Assembly: GCA_023428515.1 (NCBI GenBank)
Contig: JAEYXI010000261.1
Span: 1 to 8,109, forward strand
From: Pseudomonadota bacterium
GTDB taxonomy: Bacteria; Pseudomonadota; Alphaproteobacteria; Rhizobiales; Rhizobiaceae
Direction of reading: 5' to 3'
Length of the DNA stretch: 8,109 nt
The notes under the pieces were generated by a model. It had not been told where the DNA came from. It saw only the letters and a list, made by a program, of their open reading frames with translations, and did no database searches. Of the stretch, positions 6,664-8,109 are shown one piece after another. The stretch's first letter is position 1. Each line of letters begins with the position of its first letter. Made by a program: the position numbers and the translations under genes.

Positions 6664-7005
6664 TCAGTTCTGGAACCAGCCGTCCTTCAGGTAGCGCATG
6701 TACTCGAACACCATGCCGTGCTTCTTGACGAACACGACTTCGAGGAAATCGCCGACGATGAAGGGCGGGATCAGGATCTCGACACCGGGCGCGGCCAGAT
6801 GCGGCGCGAGGTCGTCGACCCGGTAGGCCACGTGCGGATTGTCGCGCACGAAAGCCGGCACGGTGCTGTCCGGCTCGTAGCGCAGGAATTCGATATGCTC
6901 GGGATGGTTGCGCGGATTGGTCACCCAGATGCGGCTCTGCTCGACCCAATCCTCCTGCGGCTGCTTCTCGGTCGTGGTGATGCCGACGTGATCGAACACG
7001 AACAT
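6664..7005 (-). CDS. VOC (glyoxalase/bleomycin-resistance fold) family protein
   Basis: Small cytosolic metalloenzyme candidate of 113 residues, near the usual single-domain VOC length. The opening FVFDHVGI is the classic first strand. A possible 2-His/2-Glu metal set is visible: His6 (FDHVG), Glu39 (HIEFLRY), His58 (PHVAYRV) and Glu101 (MVFEYMRY). VOC proteins include glyoxalases, epimerases, isomerases, dioxygenases and metal-dependent lyases, so the reaction cannot be named. An epimerase- or lyase-type step on a keto-sugar would fit the neighbours. The start at ATG 7005-7003 is preferred over ATG 7137 for two reasons: the extra 44 residues lack family similarity, and the predicted promoter and operator lie at 7054-7089, inside that extension. 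GAGGGG about 10 nt upstream is a usable ribosome site. It is the first gene of the minus-strand operon. Confidence 0.85.
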   Translation of the reverse strand: MFVFDHVGITTTEKQPQEDWVEQSRIWVTNPRNHPEHIEFLRYEPDSTVPAFVRDNPHVAYRVDDLAPHLAAPGVEILIPPFIVGDFLEVVFVKKHGMVFEYMRYLKDGWFQN

Positions 7006-7053
7006 GGCTGGCGTACCCCTCACGGGCGGCGTGATCGCCACCTCATAGCTATT

Positions 7054-7074
7054 TTCTGAAACTATGTTACAGAA
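7054..7074. promoter_or_regulatory. Predicted RpiR operator 1 (21-bp dyad)
   Basis: Half-site TTCTGaAAC (7054-7062), a TAT centre, and half-site GTTaCAGAA (7066-7074). Eight of nine positions in each arm are complementary; only the lower-case A's are not. It covers the -10 region of the predicted minus-strand promoter, the position expected for a repressor. The link to the adjacent regulator is inferred. Confidence 0.65.
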
Positions 7075-7089
7075 TCGGCAGGGTGGCAA
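7061..7089 (-). promoter_or_regulatory. Predicted sigma70-type promoter of the VOC-SDR-Gfo operon
   Basis: On the minus strand, TTGCCA (7089-7084, 5/6 to TTGACA) is followed after exactly 17 bp by CATAGT (7066-7061, 4/6 to TATAAT). Transcription would start near 7054, giving a leader of about 50 nt before the ATG at 7005. The -10 box lies in the centre of operator 1. Confidence 0.55.
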
Positions 7090-7213
7090 TAGCAAAGTGC
7101 CAGCTGCCGTCATCTCGCGAAAAATGCCGAGTTCCAACGCTGCTTCTGATCAATTCATCCGGCCGCAGGACTTCTGCGCCCGGCGGGCCGCCACTTGCCT
7201 ATATGTCGAAATC

Positions 7214-7230
7214 CTGTAATTAAATTTCAG
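7214..7230. promoter_or_regulatory. Predicted RpiR operator 2 (17-bp dyad)
   Basis: CTGtAATT (7214-7221), a central A, and AATTtCAG (7223-7230): seven of eight positions pair in each arm. The core matches operator 1 under the shared consensus CTGWAAY-N3-RTTWCAG. It ends 38 bp before the regulator's ATG, so binding there would suit autoregulation. Confidence 0.6.
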
Positions 7231-7268
7231 AGCTGCGACCATGGTTTCGTGGCGGGAAAAGGTTCTCC

Positions 7269-8109
7269 ATGGCAGGTCGCAGGTCGCGCAGGGAAATCGA
7301 CGAGCCGCCGATCGACCTCGTCTCGCGCATCGAACGGGTCGAGGCGCGGCTCTCGCCGGCCGAGCGCCAGGTCGCCGCCGCCGTCCAGCAGGACTATGAG
7401 GCGGCGACGCGTCTGACCATTGCCGAGCTCGCGGAAAAGGCTGGCGTCAGCCAGCCTTCCGTCACGCGCTTCTGCCGCTCTGTCGGCTGCGTTTCCTTCG
7501 GCGACTTCAAGATCCGCCTCGCCACGACGCTGACCGTCGCGGCGGCCTACCTGAAGACCGACCGCGTCTTTTCCGACGACATTGGTCAGCTCGCGCAGTC
7601 GGTCATGATGCGCGCCGCCAACGCGGTGCGCGCCGCGCTCGACCAGCTCGACACAACAGCGCTCGGCAAGGCGATCGACGCGCTGGCCGCTAGCCGCCGC
7701 GTCGACATTTACGGCCAGGGCGGCGGCTCGGCTGCGATGGCCGAGGATGCCAAGCTGCGTCTCTTCCGGCTGGGCATTCCCGTCGCCGCCTATATCGATG
7801 GCCATCAGCAGCGCATGTCGGCCGCCACGCTGCAGCCTGAGGATGCCGTGCTCGCCATCTCCAACAGCGGCCGCTCGCGCACCGTCGTCGAGGCCGTGAA
7901 GATCGCCACTTCCTTCGGCGCCACGGCGATCGTCATCACCCGGCCGGGCACGCCGCTCGCCGAAGCCGGCACCATCCTCATCCCGATGACCATCGCCGAG
8001 GACGACAACGTGCTGGTGCCGACCCCTTCCCGCTACGCCCATATGGCGGTCGTCGACACGCTCGCCACCGGGGTCGCGGAGCGCCTCGGCGCGCGCGGCC
8101 GAGAGGCGC
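7269..8109 (+). CDS. MurR/RpiR family transcriptional regulator (3' partial)
   Basis: DNA-binding regulator with an N-terminal RpiR-type helix-turn-helix and a C-terminal SIS (sugar isomerase) domain that usually senses a phosphosugar or related ligand. The first 280 residues are present; the frame has no stop before the window edge, but family length suggests only a few residues are missing. The HTH spans about residues 18-90: 'RLSPAERQVAAAV' (27-39) and 'LTIAELAEKAGVSQPSVTRF' (49-68), with GVSQPSVTRFCR as the recognition helix and 'GDFKIRL' (78-84) as its usual end. The SIS domain starts at 'RVDIYGQGGGSA' (144-155) and has the ligand loop 'ISNSGRS' (197-203) and 'AIVITRPGTPLA'. The start is ATG 7269, with AAAAGG at 7257-7262 as ribosome site; the ATG at 7241 is in another frame. 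Placed divergently from the VOC operon with two dyads between, it is probably the local regulator. Repression relieved by an intermediate is the likeliest mode. Confidence 0.92.
   Translation, partial: MAGRRSRREIDEPPIDLVSRIERVEARLSPAERQVAAAVQQDYEAATRLTIAELAEKAGVSQPSVTRFCRSVGCVSFGDFKIRLATTLTVAAAYLKTDRVFSDDIGQLAQSVMMRAANAVRAALDQLDTTALGKAIDALAASRRVDIYGQGGGSAAMAEDAKLRLFRLGIPVAAYIDGHQQRMSAATLQPEDAVLAISNSGRSRTVVEAVKIATSFGATAIVITRPGTPLAEAGTILIPMTIAEDDNVLVPTPSRYAHMAVVDTLATGVAERLGARGREA

Larger units (their letters stand above)
7006..7268. promoter_or_regulatory. Divergent control region between the VOC operon and the rpiR-type regulator
   Basis: The 263 bp contain no convincing gene. They hold a minus-strand promoter (7061-7089), two copies of one dyad (7054-7074 and 7214-7230) and an AT-rich patch at about 7211-7227 in otherwise GC-rich DNA, probably part of the regulator promoter. 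For the plus strand, TTGCCT (7195-7200) with TTAAAT (7220-7225) is the best pairing I found, but its 19-bp spacing is poor. Confidence 0.7.

Noticed and set aside
6638..6949. Long N-terminal extension of the unknown protein's frame (about 104 more residues)
   Set aside because: It overlaps the VOC gene almost completely, is rich in Arg, Ala and Gly as expected of a shadow frame, and the barrel-like sequence begins at ATG 6637.
7144..7160. TTCTGATCAATTCAT as a further operator between the two dyads
   Set aside because: It shares TTCTGA with the half-site but the inner AA/TT positions and the right arm do not fit.
7241..7300. ATG at 7241 as start of the regulator
   Set aside because: It is out of frame with the RpiR coding sequence; the in-frame ATG at 7269 has its own ribosome site.
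7227..8042. 271-codon open frame antisense to the RpiR gene
   Set aside because: It is rich in Arg, Gly and Asp without family motifs. The plus-strand frame from 7269 has a clear HTH and SIS domain, and the antisense frame would run through operator 2 and the regulator's ribosome site.

Overview
The window looks like chromosomal or large-replicon DNA of a high-GC alphaproteobacterium, most likely a Rhizobiales member of the Mesorhizobium/Phyllobacteriaceae kind. The grounds are GC-rich third codon positions, a Tat-exported NMT1-type binding protein, and the mix of Gfo/Idh/MocA, SDR, COG3964-type amidohydrolase and RpiR proteins typical of rhizobial accessory catabolic loci. The genus is an inference. 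I see no mobile element, CRISPR array, tRNA or rRNA.

Layout. Positions 1-3618 carry a plus-strand block: the 3' part of a Tat-dependent ABC-transporter substrate-binding protein (SBP), then Gfo/Idh/MocA dehydrogenase 1, then a metal-dependent amidohydrolase/deacetylase. It meets, tail to tail at about 3619-3669, a minus-strand operon transcribed from about 7055 down to 3670. In order of transcription that operon holds a small VOC (glyoxalase-fold) protein, a 392-residue protein I cannot assign, an SDR dehydrogenase (ATGA overlap with the gene before it), and Gfo/Idh/MocA dehydrogenase 2 (TTG start). Across a 263-bp divergent region lies the plus-strand gene for a MurR/RpiR-family regulator, cut by the right edge of the window close to its natural end.

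How the parts fit. Together they read as a regulated uptake-and-catabolism locus for one small molecule, probably a modified sugar, cyclitol or glycoside. The SBP captures it. Up to three NAD(P)-dependent oxidoreductases act on hydroxyl/keto positions, the amidohydrolase removes an acyl group or opens a ring, and the VOC and unknown proteins do an unassigned rearrangement or cleavage. No kinase, aldolase, permease or ATPase gene is visible here. The transporter partners probably lie to the left.

The best new signal is regulatory. Two copies of one dyad, consensus CTGWAAY-N3-RTTWCAG, lie in the divergent region. One sits on a good sigma70-like promoter for the minus-strand operon, the other just upstream of the rpiR-type gene. 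Their centres are 158 bp apart, about 15 helical turns. This gives a specific, testable operator model for the adjacent regulator. The substrate remains unknown.
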